Positions 10,701-21,849 of a DNA stretch of 64,000 bases are shown here, piece by piece. The translations under genes and the position numbers were made by a program. Within the stretch, counting starts at the first letter, position 1; each line of letters begins with the position of its first letter. Source of the DNA: Leptobrachium leishanense. Lineage: Eukaryota > Chordata > Amphibia > Anura > Megophryidae. Under the pieces are notes generated by a model. It saw nothing but the letters and a program-made list of their open reading frames with translations, did not search any database and was not told the DNA's origin. The DNA is taken from NCBI GenBank assembly GCA_009667805.1, contig CM019070.1:58346735-58410734 (forward strand), written 5' to 3'.

Positions 10701-13700
10701 TGTCCGTCCCTTTTTTACATGGAGTACTTGTTAATCATTAATCTCCCTGGTGGTAATCCGGAGTTTGGCTCGGGGGTTAATTATCAGTATTAAAAGCGGT
10801 AACCCTGAGCCACACTTGAGATTACACTGTAATGTAACTTTCCTTGTCCCTGCGATCCCAATGTCAAAGATAAATGATAAAATAAAAAGATAATGAAATA
10901 ACTTTTACCGGCCTGATTTATAGGTTTTAGTTCCATATCCAAGACATAATTTTTGCATATTTGAGACATTTAGGATTACCCCCTTTAAATAATGTAATCT
11001 GCATCTGGTATCCTCCAATCAGCCGGCTGCATTTTTGGATTGTCAGTCAATTTTTCATTTATATATAGATTTTAAAATCATTGGACCCTATTCCATTGTG
11101 GACACCAACATGGAGATGCAAGCAGGATAACGTGCATATTTTCCCTTACCATCTCCATGTTAACGTCCCATTTCAGGGAAGGTGCCAACTCTGCACTAAC
11201 CTCCAATACTTGTGGAAGCGCTACTGCTGGTATCAGCTCCTGGAGTCCATAGGCCTCATTGAGGCTTGCGCTCCCAGCCACAACAGCGGAGGGAGACTGA
11301 ACTATTTGTTCCTGGCGAGAAGCAGATCGGGCCACCCTTTCCACTGAGATGAGAGCTGATTATGGCATTTAATGAGGGGGCAGGGGTAGCTTTCCGGTCA
11401 AATGATTTGTGCAGCACTTCAGAATAACTCACTTGTTATAATAATTATTGCGCTCCAAGTACTGTATAGGAAACAAAGTGCAGTAAGCTCGCACAAGCCG
11501 ATTTCACCCCAGTGTAGCGACAACTATGGAATAATTATGCCAGATGCCAAAGGTAACCAAAATGCTGATTTTCAGCATTCAGTTACCTTTCTCCAGCAAT
11601 TCGGATCCCTTTGAATTACCCTGAATATCTTTACATAAAAAGGAAGTGTACGGTTAGTTGTATAAGGAAGTTTATTGTGTAATCAGTCTATTGACGCATC
11701 TACATCCAAACCCAGTATGAATGCAGTAGGGGCAGCATCAACAATTCTGCTTGGTCACAGGTCATTCAATCCCCCCACATGCAGAGTGTGGACATAATGT
11801 TGCTAGGCGTCTGCACACTGGACTAAAATCTCCATTGTCAAAGAAACAAAAAACATTCTGTTAGTAATTAAACTTTGATTATACTTATCACCAAGGTATT
11901 GGGGGGGAGAGAAGAGAGAGAAGCAAGATAATGAACACATTCAGATCCCGGCCTAGTTCCTTAGGATTTGGCTCAGATTCCCAGAGGCCTGGGAGCAATG
12001 GGCTCCTGTTACGCACTATGGAGTTTGTTGGCACTTTATAAATACTTGAATTATTCCTCTGGGGACAGTGACACACACCTCCTGCACCTGGCAGTTCCAG
12101 GGGCTGAACAGGTGCCCCCCCATTTCGGGCAAGCAGCGGGGGGTTCAGTGCATACTGGAGCTTTGGCTTTGCAGCATGCATTGGCACTGAGCACCAAGTG
12201 CTTCCGGTATCCTGAACACTGGAGAGTCCTGGGGTTTCCCTTTCCATCGTAGAGTACGCTCCACACCTGTCCTGTCCCTGCTCACAAGTGCAGATCTGGC
12301 TCCGAGCAGGGAGGTCAGCCCTGAGCCAAGCCCACTCTGGGACTGCCCCCCCCCCCGCCACAGGCATCGCACGTGGACGTCACAAACTGGGATTCCCCTC
12401 CTGACTGGCAGGGGAATCCCACAGGAGATGCAGAGGTCCTTTGGACCCCGGATCCTTATGTCCTACAAGGACAATTGGAAGAATCATTGGAAAAGCCAGA
12501 GTCTGGTCTTTCCAATGATATCCAAAATAACCACATAATGTGGAAATGTAAAAAAAGTCTACAGTTTCCTTTTTTCCCTAAAAAGCAGCACCCCCCCTTA
12601 ACAATGCCGCTGCACCAAGTTTATATATTTAAAATATTATTTACATTATAACTTAATATACTGCATTTTGATATATGCAGTCATTTAGTATTCGAATAGC
12701 ATCGTTTTGAGTGTTATTGGTGTGGAGCTCTGTGATACGCTCACACTGCACGTTACTGATCAGTAATGTGTGGGTCGTATGAGCGGGAGTAAATTAAATA
12801 CCTGTGTCTGACACAGACACAAATTCCAGGGACTTGCATCTGTTACACCATTGACAAGAGACACTCTGGACACCAGGACCATTTAACCCAATTTAAGAGA
12901 CAACAGTAGCCGAGTAGGTCACCATCTCTACCCCTCCACAGCTCTCCCTGGCCGCCGTGACAATGCCCACAAAGGAAGAGGTGTCCCATCCATCCTGAAG
13001 GCCAAGAGTAAGCAGCAACTACAGCCTTCTGGGACTTAACTTTTGCTCCAAGAACATTTCAGTGTGCTATTGTCCCCATGATGGAGGGGGTCATCTGGCC
13101 AATTTAAAATGTTTATCCAGCCAGCAATGAATGTCAATGCTTCTAAGTGGCTGCATGAACACTAGCTGAGAAAATGCCAATCAATCATCAGCCCAGGGGG
13201 TAAAGACAAAAAACAGTCTCTACAGAAAGTTAGCATGGGTTAATAGACAAAGGAAAAAAAAAAAAAAAAAAAAAAGTTTGTTTCCTGCCCTTAAAAATAA
13301 ATTGTGCAGTTGCTGCTGAGTCTCTGCCCAATCATTTTAATTATTTTTGCAACTTACACGCACGTGCCATAGCACCTGCGCAGGTCTACAGATCAGAGCT
13401 GCACGCACGTCTGATACATCGGCTGCCTGGAAGACAACTCGCCCATCACACCAACAGCAGGGAAATTAAAAAACAATCCCAGCCGTTGGTGACATACTAG
13501 CGAGACTTTTATTGTATTGACTAGTCATAAAAAGGTCATTCATGCAAAGGTTTGCACAATAAAACAAAATTACGCTGTTATGCAAGCAGCCATGACACGA
13601 CACTAGCTTAGTACAGTGTTCCATGAACATACAGAATATAATCCCCAAAACCTGGAGAGGGGTTAATATTCATTACTACCTGGGTGAGAAAGTTAAACAC

Positions 13701-16700
13701 CATACACAGGGGTTATGAATGATATTAACCCCTTCTGACCATCTTCCTGGAGGGATCAGCCAAATGACAAATGATTTAGCAAAAACAAAAAAATGGTCGG
13801 AGCTGTGGCAATTGAGTTTTAATGTGGACAAGTACAAGAATGCACCTGGGTTGTAAAAACCCAAGGGCTGAATATAGAATATTTGATACAGTCCTAACCT
13901 CAACATCTGAGGAAAGGGATTTAGGGGTCATTATTTCAGAGGATCTAAGGGTAAGTAGTCAATGTAATAGAGCAGCAGGAAATGCTAGCAGAATGCTTGG
14001 TTGTGTAAGGAGAGGTATTAGCAGTAGGAAAAGGGAAGTGCTCATGCCACTGGTGAGACCTCACTTTGAGTACTGTGTGCAGTACTGGAGACCGGATCTC
14101 CAGAAGGATATAGATAGAGTTCAGAGAAGGGCAGAGAAGGGCTACTAAAATGGTGTACAGCTTGGAGAAAAGTTACCAGGAAAGGCTTAATGATCTTAAC
14201 ATGTACAGTTTGGAAAAAAGACGAGACAGTGGAGATATGATAGAAACATTTAAATACGTAAAGGGAATCCACAAGGTAGAGGAAGGGAGTATATTTAAAA
14301 GGAAACAAGAGGACATAGTCTTAGATTAAAGGGGCAAAGGTTTAAAAGTAACATCAGGAAGCATTATTTTACTGAGAGGGTGGTGGATACATGGAACAGT
14401 CTTCCAGTAGAAGTGGTAGAGGCCAAAACAGTGATTGAATTTAAGCAGGCATGGGATAAGCATAAGGCTATCCTAAATAAAAGATAAATCCAGGTAAAGT
14501 ATCCATGTAATTGGGCCGACTAGATGGGCCGAAAGAAAATGTCGGCAGATAAGAACCTATGTTTCTAGGTTTCCTGCCATCCCAGTTTAGAGTGGGTTCA
14601 AACTCATCTTCTAATCTACAGCACCCCAGTCACCCTCCTCTAGGAGATACACCACAGAGCAGCAAACACTGTCAGACAATCTGATGCATGCGTATAAAAG
14701 TGCATTTATAGACCTGCAAAAAACACCTGTACAATCAGTCTGCACCATGGGTCAGCAGCCTTCCAGAGTAGGGATGCACCGATACTAGTATCAGTGCCAA
14801 TATTGCCGTTTGCACGAGTACTTGTTACTCGTGCAAACGGCCCGATACCGGAAGCCGGCACTGGGCCGGCTTGCCGGTATCCACAGGGAAGCTGGCCGCG
14901 TGCAAAAATGGATTTGCCCCCAGCTCGAACGCTGGGGAAGCTGGCCGCGTGCATGAAAAGCATGCGGCCAGCGTTCCCCTCCGGCGCGCCGCGATACTCA
15001 CCCATCCTGAAGGTCCAGTCGCTGGGCAGTGATGCGTTCCCGCGCCGCTGCCTCTCGACTGGAGGCAGCGTCACAGATGCGCCCGGCGGCCACGTGATTG
15101 CATCACTGCCCAGCGACTTGACCTTCAGGATGGGTGAGTATCGCGGCGGAGGGGAACGCTGGCCGCATGCTTTTCATGCATGCGGCCAGCTTCCCCAGCG
15201 TTCGAGCTGGAGGTAAATCCATGAGACCTGGGGGCAAATTCCATGAGAGCAAAGCCATGAGAGCTGGGGCCAAATCTGATAAATTTTTATATGAGGTCTG
15301 TCCTTATTGGAAAGCGTCACATGACATTAAAAGTATCGGTGAGTACTTTTAAAAAGTATCGGTACTCAGCCTTAAAAAAGTGGTATCGGTGCATCCCTAT
15401 TCCAGAGGTTTTACAACTACATCTCTCATGATGCTCAGCCACTCAGGTTAGTGGACACTCATGGAAAATGGTCCAAAACCAGGAACTACTTGAAAACGAG
15501 AGAAATCTCAATGTATCTTTCCGGGAAAAATACCTTTAAAAATAATAAATCTGGTTGTTGATACCCTGTTCGGTTCCTCAGCAGCTGCTGAATTGCAGCA
15601 GTCTCACCGAACACATCAGCTGTGAATATTGACGCAAGGAGCGGAGGATTGCTTAATGAAAAGGTGCTGTTTCTGCAATATCCATTGTTGTCCATTTTAT
15701 TACCACTTGTGTGAATGTTTACCATGTTCCAATAAAATGGTTGGCGTTTTTGTCCAAAATAAACATTTTCCTTCTATGATTATTTGCTGCGTGGAGGCGG
15801 CCATCTTTCCCACGTCACACAGCTACTCTGTAGCACCTCTCCACTTAGCTGCAAGTGCCAAGTTAGTAGTGCTGAGCGCTGAACTGCAGCACAACGTTCA
15901 GTGCCAAGTTGCTAATTTAGCACATGCAGCTGTTGAACTGAATACACCATGCTGTCCATACTCAAATGGGAGTCCACTGACAGCCTCCTGGGCAGAATAA
16001 CCTGGGGGGGGGGGGCAGAGTATGTCACATTACGGATTTAGGACTCGCACTGCAATGGTCCTGGATGCCAAGTGTGAAACATTACCCGACATCCATAGAG
16101 GACAGACACATTATGTAGTTCAACTGATGGTATACAGTCACTAGCTTGGGGAAGCCCCCAACCCGCAGTGAAGCTGTCAGTCGGGCTGTCTGCAGGGTCA
16201 AAGGCTTCCGCCTCTGACATCCTAGCGACCGGCATCTGACAGTGCAGGCACAGAGTGGGAACTGGAAGCAGTGGGCCTGTGCATCCGATGCAGGGGGTCT
16301 GCCATGGAGACCGCTGGAGGAGCTCAGGGCCGAAGTATGTGGAAGTAGGGGCGTATGTGTAGGACTGAGCCCCCTGCTCAGACAGGCCTTGATGGCTGAT
16401 TCAGGTCTTCAGCCGAGCCAATCCCAAATTTACAACCCAAAAATGTCTCATGTCGGTGGATCGCTAGTAAATACTTTACAAGAAATAAATAAACCTTCGC
16501 CATTAGATTTATTTTGTAAATGTTGCACCATCAGAAAAATCCACAAAAAAGGGAAACCGGAGATAAAAAAACTAAAAAATTTGAGGGATTTTTTTCTTCA
16601 TGCAATTAAAAAAAAAAAAAAAAAAAAAGCATTAAGAGGTTTTTATAACACACAAGTGATCTAGTTACAGCTTATGTTAGTGATAGGGTTCCTCTGGTTA

Positions 16701-17827
16701 GGTTTACACCACTCTTGGAATAGGGCCCCCAGGTTCAGCAGCCTTGGCCCTCCAGATGTTTTAGAACTAAAACCCCATTGATGCTCAGCCAATCGAGCTG
16801 GCCGAGCCTCATGGGAAATAGAGTTCTGAGTTCCAAAGCATCTGGCAGGTCAAGGCTGCTGAGTGCTGAGAAACCTGAGCCCCGTTCAATACCTCAGCAG
16901 CTGCTGAATTGCTGCAGCGCAGAAATTCAGTTTGCTGCAGCAGTGTCGTTGAACGCTTTGTATGCGAACTTTGAATCCAAAATGGCCAACGATTTTTTAA
17001 TGAAAGATGCAGATTGCTTTTCTTATCGCTCGGACAATAAAGAAAAGCAGTCAGCACAATTCCGTTTTGTACGCACACACCACAAATGATAGCTTTTATT
17101 GAATAAACGTTAGGTTTACTTCTGAAAAGAAAATATAAAATGGAGCTGTAATATATGTCTATGAGCAGGGGGAAATAAATATTTTGTGCTTTGGTGAACA
17201 AAAACCACAAAATTAACATTGCTGTACGGGATTGTTACTTGCTTCATGGCGGCGGCCATCTTTACTACGTCACATTCAGCTACTCGCAGCATCTCCTCGG
17301 GTCGCTGCAAGTGCTAAATTAGCAGCGCTGAGTGGCTGGACGGCGTTCAATGGCAAGTTGCCAATTTAGCACTTGCAGCAGCTGAGGTATTGAACGCGCC
17401 TCTGTACACGTGTCCACCGCTCAGCTGACAGGAGAGGGCGGGGGAAGGGTCACGTGGTCACACACCCCTTGGCTGCTAATCGAAAGAAAAAAAAAAATAC
17501 ATTACGTGTCACGGTGTAAGAAAAGAAACGGACACAGGGGAGGTTCCAGCCCCTAAACCCGGGGACCTGTCCGCTTCGTGTGCAGTCATGTTACACCGTC
17601 TGGCTGAGCATCCTGGGAGTGAAGCCCAGCACAAACCCATTAGTGTCCCCTTAAACCACTCGTTAATAATGACGATCTGTGTCGCGCAGGTCAACAGGCC
17701 CCGCCCACCGGGAGCAGAGCTCTACGAGCACTCACTTGTCACCCAGAAATTTGTGGAGAGAGATTCGGCCGACGGTTGTTTCAGCCTCGAAGTCAGGGAA
17801 GATCTCACCGAGCAGTAATCCGGGCAT
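7638..17827 (-). CDS. PRDX6: Peroxiredoxin-6 (1-Cys peroxiredoxin), copy 1, five exons
   Basis: Cytosolic/lysosomal 1-Cys peroxiredoxin that reduces H2O2 and lipid hydroperoxides with one catalytic cysteine; mammalian PRDX6 is also an acidic phospholipase A2. Exons: 17827-17736, 10623-10467, 8830-8684, 8037-7891, 7769-7638. They join to 224 aa, the usual PRDX6 length, starting [17 protein letters not shown]. Thioredoxin-fold/AhpC-TSA domain: residues 5-170; 1-Cys C-terminal domain to the end ([14 protein letters not shown]). Visible active-site residues: peroxidatic Cys46 in [16 protein letters not shown], His38 and Arg131 (VTAR). The phospholipase triad of mammals (His26, Ser32, Asp140) corresponds to His25, Lys31 and Asp139: GDSWG is GDKWG, with the Lys codon split over intron 1 (AA|A). 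Family assignment is certain. Loss of lipase activity is inferred. It is the left, less diverged member of a tandem pair. Confidence 0.97.
7891..8037 (-). CDS. PRDX6: PRDX6 copy 1, exon 4
   Basis: 147 nt, acceptor TTAATCTAG, donor GTAATG. Encodes residues 133-181: [46 protein letters not shown]. Asp139 in GPDKK is the position of the third member of the phospholipase triad and is kept here. Confidence 0.96.
8684..8830 (-). CDS. PRDX6: PRDX6 copy 1, exon 3
   Basis: 147 nt, acceptor TTTTATAG, donor GTGAGT. Encodes residues 84-132: [37 protein letters not shown]. Contains Arg131, the active-site Arg that lowers the pKa of the peroxidatic Cys. Confidence 0.95.
10112..10225. mobile_element. MITE with CAGCAACCTTGG ends, in PRDX6 intron 2 side
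   Basis: Begins CAGCAACCTTGGCCCTCCAG and closes TCTGGAGGTCCATGGTTGCA, an inverted repeat, with GGCTTAGCCAATCTAATGAG in the middle. Same family as 14753-15483, 16736-16861 and 35271-36673. Lies in the intron between exons 2 and 3 of PRDX6 copy 1. Confidence 0.6.
10467..10623 (-). CDS. PRDX6: PRDX6 copy 1, exon 2 (peroxidatic Cys)
   Basis: 157 nt after acceptor TTTTGTAG, donor GTAAAT. Encodes residues 31-83: [19 protein letters not shown] with the catalytic Cys46, then [14 protein letters not shown] and HLSWSK. Very close to other vertebrate PRDX6 proteins. Confidence 0.96.
10700..13700. other. PRDX6 copy 1 intron 1, left part
   Basis: About 3 kb of intron with no exon recognised. It holds diverged fragments of dispersed repeats: 11140-11400 (CTCCTGGAGTCCATAGGC, as at 21950 and 53110), 11559-11624 (GAATTACCCTG family) and a motif near 12725 (GTGGAGCTCTGTGATACGCT) shared with 35785 and 47960. 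Poly-A run at 13255-13275. Confidence 0.5.
13737..14571 (+). mobile_element. CR1/L2-like LINE, 3' portion
   Basis: The frame opens with an [20 protein letters not shown] segment and continues [48 protein letters not shown]. This is the reverse-transcriptase thumb/C-terminal region typical of CR1/L2 LINEs. Stops and frame changes show it is dead. The 3' end is ATGGGCCGAAAG...AAGAACCTATGTTTCTAGG. The same 3' end occurs at 19104-19238 (+) and 54401-54716 (-). Confidence 0.8.
14753..15483. mobile_element. CAGCAACC-type MITE split by a hAT insertion
   Basis: Left part GTCAGCAGCCTTCCAGAG, right part TTTTACAACTACATCTCTCA then GATGCTCAGCCACTCAGG, matching 16736-16861. A hAT element (14769-15399) interrupts it, so this MITE is the older of the two. 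Confidence 0.6.
14769..15399. mobile_element. Foldback hAT-type element with perfect 8-bp TSD
   Basis: Termini TAGGGATGCACCGATACTAG and GTGGTATCGGTGCATCCCTA. Identical 8-bp duplications TTCCAGAG at 14761-14768 and 15400-15407, the hAT hallmark. The interior is a GC-rich foldback: AGCTCGAACGCTGGGGAAGC near 14922 mirrors GCTTCCCCAGCGTTCGAGCT near 15189, and CATCCTGAAGGTCCAGTCGC mirrors GCGACTTGACCTTCAGGATG. No transposase. Lies in intron 1 of PRDX6 copy 1. Confidence 0.88.
15489..15535 (+). mobile_element. SINE-like 3' tail fragment
   Basis: ACTTGAAAACGAGAGAAATC followed by TCAATGTATC and an A-rich end; the 3' end of the SINE-like family seen at 877-1065 and 27606-27770. Confidence 0.5.
15568..15943. 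mobile_element. MITE family with GTTC-CTCAGCAGCTGCTG ends, copy 1
   Basis: Starts GTTCGGTTCCTCAGCAGCTG and ends CATGCAGCTGTTGAACTGAA. Shares GCGGCCATCTTT, CACGTCACACAGCTACTC and GCAAGTGCCAAGTTAGTAG with 16883-17397. Non-coding inverted-repeat element. Confidence 0.5.
16736..16861. mobile_element. CAGCAACC-type MITE, intact copy
   Basis: CAGCAGCCTTGGCCCTCCAG at the left mirrors the right end (GCATCTGGCAGGTCAAGGCTGCTG, written in two blocks GCATCTGGCAGG and TCAAGGCTGCTG). Reference copy for the split versions at 14753 and 35271. Confidence 0.6.
16883..17397. mobile_element. MITE family with GTTCAATACCTCAGC ends, copy 2
   Basis: Left end CGTTCAATACCTCAGCAGCT, right end AGCAGCTGAGGTATTGAACG: perfect inverted termini of about 20 bp. 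The interior has GGCGGCCATCTTTACTACGT and TAGCAGCGCTGAG. The right end is about 340 bp downstream of PRDX6 copy 1 exon 1, in intron 1. Confidence 0.65.
17736..17827 (-). CDS. PRDX6: PRDX6 copy 1, exon 1 (start codon)
   Basis: ATG at 17827-17825, residues 1-30 plus two bases of codon 31. Encodes [16 protein letters not shown] through HKFLGD. Donor GTGAGT follows at 17735. The exon ends AA, so with the A of exon 2 codon 31 is AAA (Lys). The other nearby GT would add a stop, so Lys is not a mis-splicing artefact. The start is the only ATG that gives the conserved N-terminus. Confidence 0.93.
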
Positions 17828-18000
17828 GGTGATCGCCGTGCGAGGAGGAGGCGGAAGAGGCTGTGAGTAACGGCGGGATGGAGGCTGCGATAAGGTTTAA
17901 GGGAGGGGGAAGGGGCGTGGATTTATCGTCCATCGGGGTGGAGCCTAGGCTATTGCGTGCGTCTCACGATTACGGTGACTGGAAGTAGATAAAGATTCCT
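17828..18000 (-). promoter_or_regulatory. PRDX6: Probable GC-rich promoter of PRDX6 copy 1
   Basis: The 170 bp upstream of the ATG are GC- and CpG-rich (GCGAGGAGGAGGCGGAAGAG on the plus strand) with no TATA box at a sensible distance, the usual picture of a housekeeping promoter. It contrasts with copy 2, which has a TATA box. No antioxidant-response element was recognised by eye. Position inferred from the gene model only. Confidence 0.4.
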
Positions 18001-18110
18001 GTGACCCACTGGCTTCGTAACGTGGGGGTGCGGCCCGCCTTTAGGGTGACACCGTCACCCTAAGGGCGGGTGGACACTGTCACCCTAAGGGCGGGTGTCT
18101 CACCCTCCGC

Positions 18111-18266
18111 CGCATATTCGCTCCCTGGGAGCGTCCGAAGCATGCAGTGCCAGCTTCGGTGCTAGGAGGAAACACGTCACCAGCCAATCGCGGCTGGTCA
18201 CGTGGCTCCCCCAGGCGAGCACCCAAGCTGCATGCTTCGGATGCTCGCAGGGAGCGAATACGCAGC
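18111..18266. repeat. GC-rich inverted repeat at the edge of the minisatellite
   Basis: CGCATATTCGCTCCCTGGGA at the left mirrors GCAGGGAGCGAATACGC at the right, with GTCCGAAGCATGCAG against GCTGCATGCTTCGGA; the loop also folds (CCAGCCAATCGCGGCTGG). A partial third arm sits inside the array at 18837-18880. Suggests the array is part of a larger foldback element. Confidence 0.6.
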
Positions 18267-18276
18267 GGAGGTGAGC

Positions 18277-20060
18277 TGGGGCATTATCCATGAGGAGCTG
18301 GGGCATATCCATCTGGTGCTGGGGCATTATCCATGAGGTGCTGGGGCATTATCCATGAGGTGCTGGGGCATATCCATCTGGTGCTGGGGCATTATCCATG
18401 AGGTGCTGGGGCATATCCATTTGCTGGGGCAGTAATCCATCTGCTGGGGCATATCCATTTGCTGGGGCAGTAATCCATCTGCTGGGGCATATCCATGAGC
18501 GAGCTGGGGCAGTATATCCATGAGGTGCTTGGGCATATCCATGAGCTGTGGCATATCCATGTGCTGGGGCAGTATATCCATGTGCTGGGGCAGTATATCC
18601 ATGTGCTGGGGCAGTATATACATGAGCTGGGGCAGTATATACATGAGCTGGGGCAGTATATCCATGTGCTGGGGCAGTATATCCATGTGCTGGGGCAGTA
18701 TATCCATGTGCTGGGGCAGTATATCCATGAGCTGGGGCAGTATATCCATGAGCTGTGGCAAAATCCATGAGAGCAGCTGGGGCAGTATCAATTAGAGCAG
18801 CTGGGGCAGTATATCCATGAGCTGGGGCAGTATACAAGCTGCTTGCTTCGGACGCTCGCAGGGAGCGAATACGCACATATCCATGAGGAGCTGGGGCAGT
18901 ATCCATCTGGTGCTGGGGCATATCCATTTGCTGGGGCAGTATTCATGAGCTGCTGGGGCATATCCATGAGCTGCTGGGGCAAATCCATGAGCTGGGGCAG
19001 TATATCCATGAGCTGGGGCATATCCATGAGCTGTGGCAAAATCCATGAGAACAGCTGGGGCATTATCAATTAGAGCAGCTGGGGCAGTATATCCATGAGC
19101 TGGGGCAGTAGTAATTGAATTTAAGCAAGCATGGGATAGGCATAAGGCTATCCTAAACAAAAGATAAATCCATGTAATTGGGCAGACTAGATGGGCCGAA
19201 AGGTTCTTATCTGCCGACATTTTTCTATGTTTCTATGTATCCATGTGCTGGGGCAATATCTGTGAGCTGGGGCAAAATCCATGAGAGGAGCTGGGGCAAA
19301 ATCCATGAGAGCAGCTGGGGCAGTATATGCATGAGAGCAGCTGGGGCAGTATATGCATGAGAGCAGCTGGGGCAGTATATGCATGAGAGCAGCTGGGGCA
19401 GTATATGCATGAGAGCAGCTGGGGCAGTATATGCATGAGAGCAGCTGGGGCAGTATATCCATAAGAGGAGCTGGGGCAGTATCAATTAGAGCAGCTGGGG
19501 CAGTATATGCATGAGAGCAGCTGGGGCAGTATATGCATGAGAGCAGCTAGGGCAGTATATCCATGAGAGGAGCTGGGGCAGTATATCCATGAGAGGAGCT
19601 GGGGCAGTATATCCATGAGAGGAGCTGGGGCAGTATATCCATGAGAGCAGCTGGGGCAGTATATCTATGAGAGCAGCTGGGGCAGTATCCATGAGAGGAG
19701 CTGGGGCAATATCCATGAGGAGCTGGGGCAATATCCATGTGTGCTGGGGCAACATCCATGTGTGAGCTGGTCTGGGGCAATATATCCATGTGTGAGTTGG
19801 TCTGGGGCAATATATCCATGTGTGAGCTGAGGCGCAATATATCCATATGTGAGCTGAGGCGCAATATATCCATATGTGAGCTGGGGCAATATATATCCAT
19901 GGGTGAGCTGCTGGGGGCAATATATAACTGTGAACTGGGGCAATATATCCATATGTGAGCTGGGGGCAATATATATCCATGGGTGAGCTGCTGGGGGCAA
20001 TATATATCCAGAGCTGCTGGGGGCAATATATCCAGAGCTGCTGGGGGCAATATATATCCA
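18277..20060 (+). repeat. Minisatellite array 1 (GAGCTGGGGCAGTATATCCAT)
   Basis: About 1.8 kb of tandem units of 20-25 bp with core GCTGGGGCA followed by TTATCCATGAG, GTATATCCATG or ATATATCC. Local sub-blocks are homogeneous (23-bp units at 18290-18400, 21-bp units at 18560-18760, 27-bp ATGCATGAGAGCA units at 19320-19540). A CR1 3' end is inserted at 19104-19238. Long frames on both strands here are repeat products. The array begins about 450 bp upstream of the ATG of PRDX6 copy 1. Confidence 0.93.
19104..19238 (+). mobile_element. CR1/L2-like LINE 3' end inside the array
   Basis: AATTGAATTTAAGCAAGCAT at the left and TTCTATGTTTCTATG at the right match the last 135 bp of the element at 13737-14571. 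Short 5'-truncated insertion, younger than the surrounding repeat units. Confidence 0.75.
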
Positions 20061-21430
20061 TGTGTGCTTTCACTGCCTTCGAACAGGCAACGTACTTGCT
20101 AGCAGCTGGCAAAAAGTTGTGTGAGCATATGATAGAGCTCCACAGCAATAAACCTCACAGTAATGTGCGCTGTGTGTATGAGCATTCAGTGTTATATGGG
20201 AGTACTGATTTAGGAGTAAGAGTAGTTAAAAAAAAATCTGTAAAACTCGGGGGGGTGACACCATAAATTACCGCACCGGGTGACGCCACTGCTGTGACCG
20301 GCCCAGCATACACCGCGCTCCCCCCCGGCGGCTTCCTGACATGACACAGGCCCTGCAACATTCTGGCCCTCCCCTCCCTGTGGCCGGTTGCCCTCATTGG
20401 CAAGTGAATTGCCTGAACCTAGGCATTGGCAGTCCCCCTGCAGCCAATGTGGCTATCAGCCTGCTGGGAAGGGGGGTGGGCCAGTGGTGTCCCAGAAAGC
20501 TGGGACCCAGAAAGCTGTCTCTACAGCATATAAACCTGCCTGCAAGAGTCGTGTAATTAAGGGGTTAAAGAAAGCTTTAAACCCAGGGCCTGATTACAAT
20601 AGGACTGTTAAGGACTGAGCAGTTATTTCTAACTGGACTCCATGGTAAAGTCACCTCTACTATTCTAAGTCAAACTGCAACTTTTGTAGCATCGTGTGCA
20701 GCAGCAGCTTTAATTACATTTCCTAGAATCAGGGGGTAGCACACCCCGGGGCTACAGCGAAGAGGTTCACTACAAAAGGAAGGAGCTGAAAAATAAACCG
20801 CTGTCCGTTGTCCATCGATCCCTCGAGGCTTGTGTGACTGTCCATTGAGACGTGTGGCCGCAATGCTGGAAAATATGCATCAGTGCACAGCTTATTTATA
20901 AGCCCAGCCACTGATAAAGCGGGCAATTATTTAATGAACAGCTATTACTTAAACGTTCAAGTCGTATTTAAGTCTTTGTGGCTTCCTGTTACCAGGCGAG
21001 CCAGAATGCGAGCAGAAACGAGTAACAGGAACGTTTTATCATCTGAAATGTATTAATATATATGCCTATCACGCTATTTTAGCAGCCCACAGCTCCTCAC
21101 CGCCCCGGCTCATAGTATTGAGTAGGAAGTTCTGTTTTGATCACTTTGTGACCGCTAAGGTCATCCTCCAAGCTTGGCTAATACACACAGCCTAATTTAG
21201 AAACATGATGATGATGTGGGTAGTGAAGACTGATGGTACCTTTTTGCTAGTCATCCTTTTTCTACAATAATTCATGTCTCCTGTGTTTATTACAGGTTGA
21301 CAGGTTACCAGACACAATGGGCCCTATTCCTGTGTTCGTGCTGAAAAGGAGAAATTTAGGAGGATTAGACGTGGACTAAATCAATCAAGATCTTCATTAT
21401 AGGATGACCTCAAAAAAATACAGACATTGG
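20061..21430. other. Intergenic, no gene recognised
   Basis: Contains one block (20125-20190) with AGAGCTCCACAG...CAGTAATGTG, a motif that recurs in the hAT elements at 35293 and 42614. Otherwise no feature recognised. Confidence 0.4.
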
Positions 21431-21489
21431 TACAGTATTGCACAAACTATACTGCTACAGTAAGTTTGTAATATTCACTACTCACACTT

Positions 21490-21798
21490 TAAGACCTCAC
21501 AGGTCTGAACATATAAATGCAAATGCTGGACGTATAAATGCAGTCCGTCTGACTACATTGGATCACTCACACCCAAAGCTACACGGACGTTCCAGACGTG
21601 GCGCACTCCGCTCGTCTGTTCTAGCAGTATTACGTTCTTGCCTAACCTGTGTCCGTTTGCCACGTCCTTCATGCATCCGCACTTCCGTGCGGACGTACTT
21701 TGTGTGTGGGGCTCCATTGGTCAGAATGCTATGCTGCCATGGACGTACAAATGTGCGGCAACACGGACGTGATAACTGCACTCATCTGACCCCAGCCT
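21490..21798. mobile_element. PIF/Harbinger-like MITE, partial copy 4
   Basis: Right end CATCTGACCCCAGCCT and interior ATAAATGCAGTCCGTCTG are shared with the family at 1964, 3273 and 27063. The left terminus is not clear. Confidence 0.45.
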
Positions 21799-21849
21799 CA
21801 CCTGGAAAATATGCGCCCGCACATTTCCCTATAGTGTCCCTATTATAAC

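Noticed and set aside
11888..12367. 159-codon minus-strand frame in PRDX6 intron 1
   Set aside because: No domain, no supporting splice sites; GC-rich stretch with overlapping frames on both strands.
17701..17740. Alternative donor in exon 1 that would restore Ser at codon 31
   Set aside because: The only other nearby GT lies after an in-frame TGA; AA|GTGAGT is the sole workable donor, and copy 2 shows the same AA end.
18327..18927. Long open frames (up to 192 codons) on both strands in array 1
   Set aside because: Products of tandem repetition of a 20-25 bp unit without stops; no start context, no homology, open on both strands at once.
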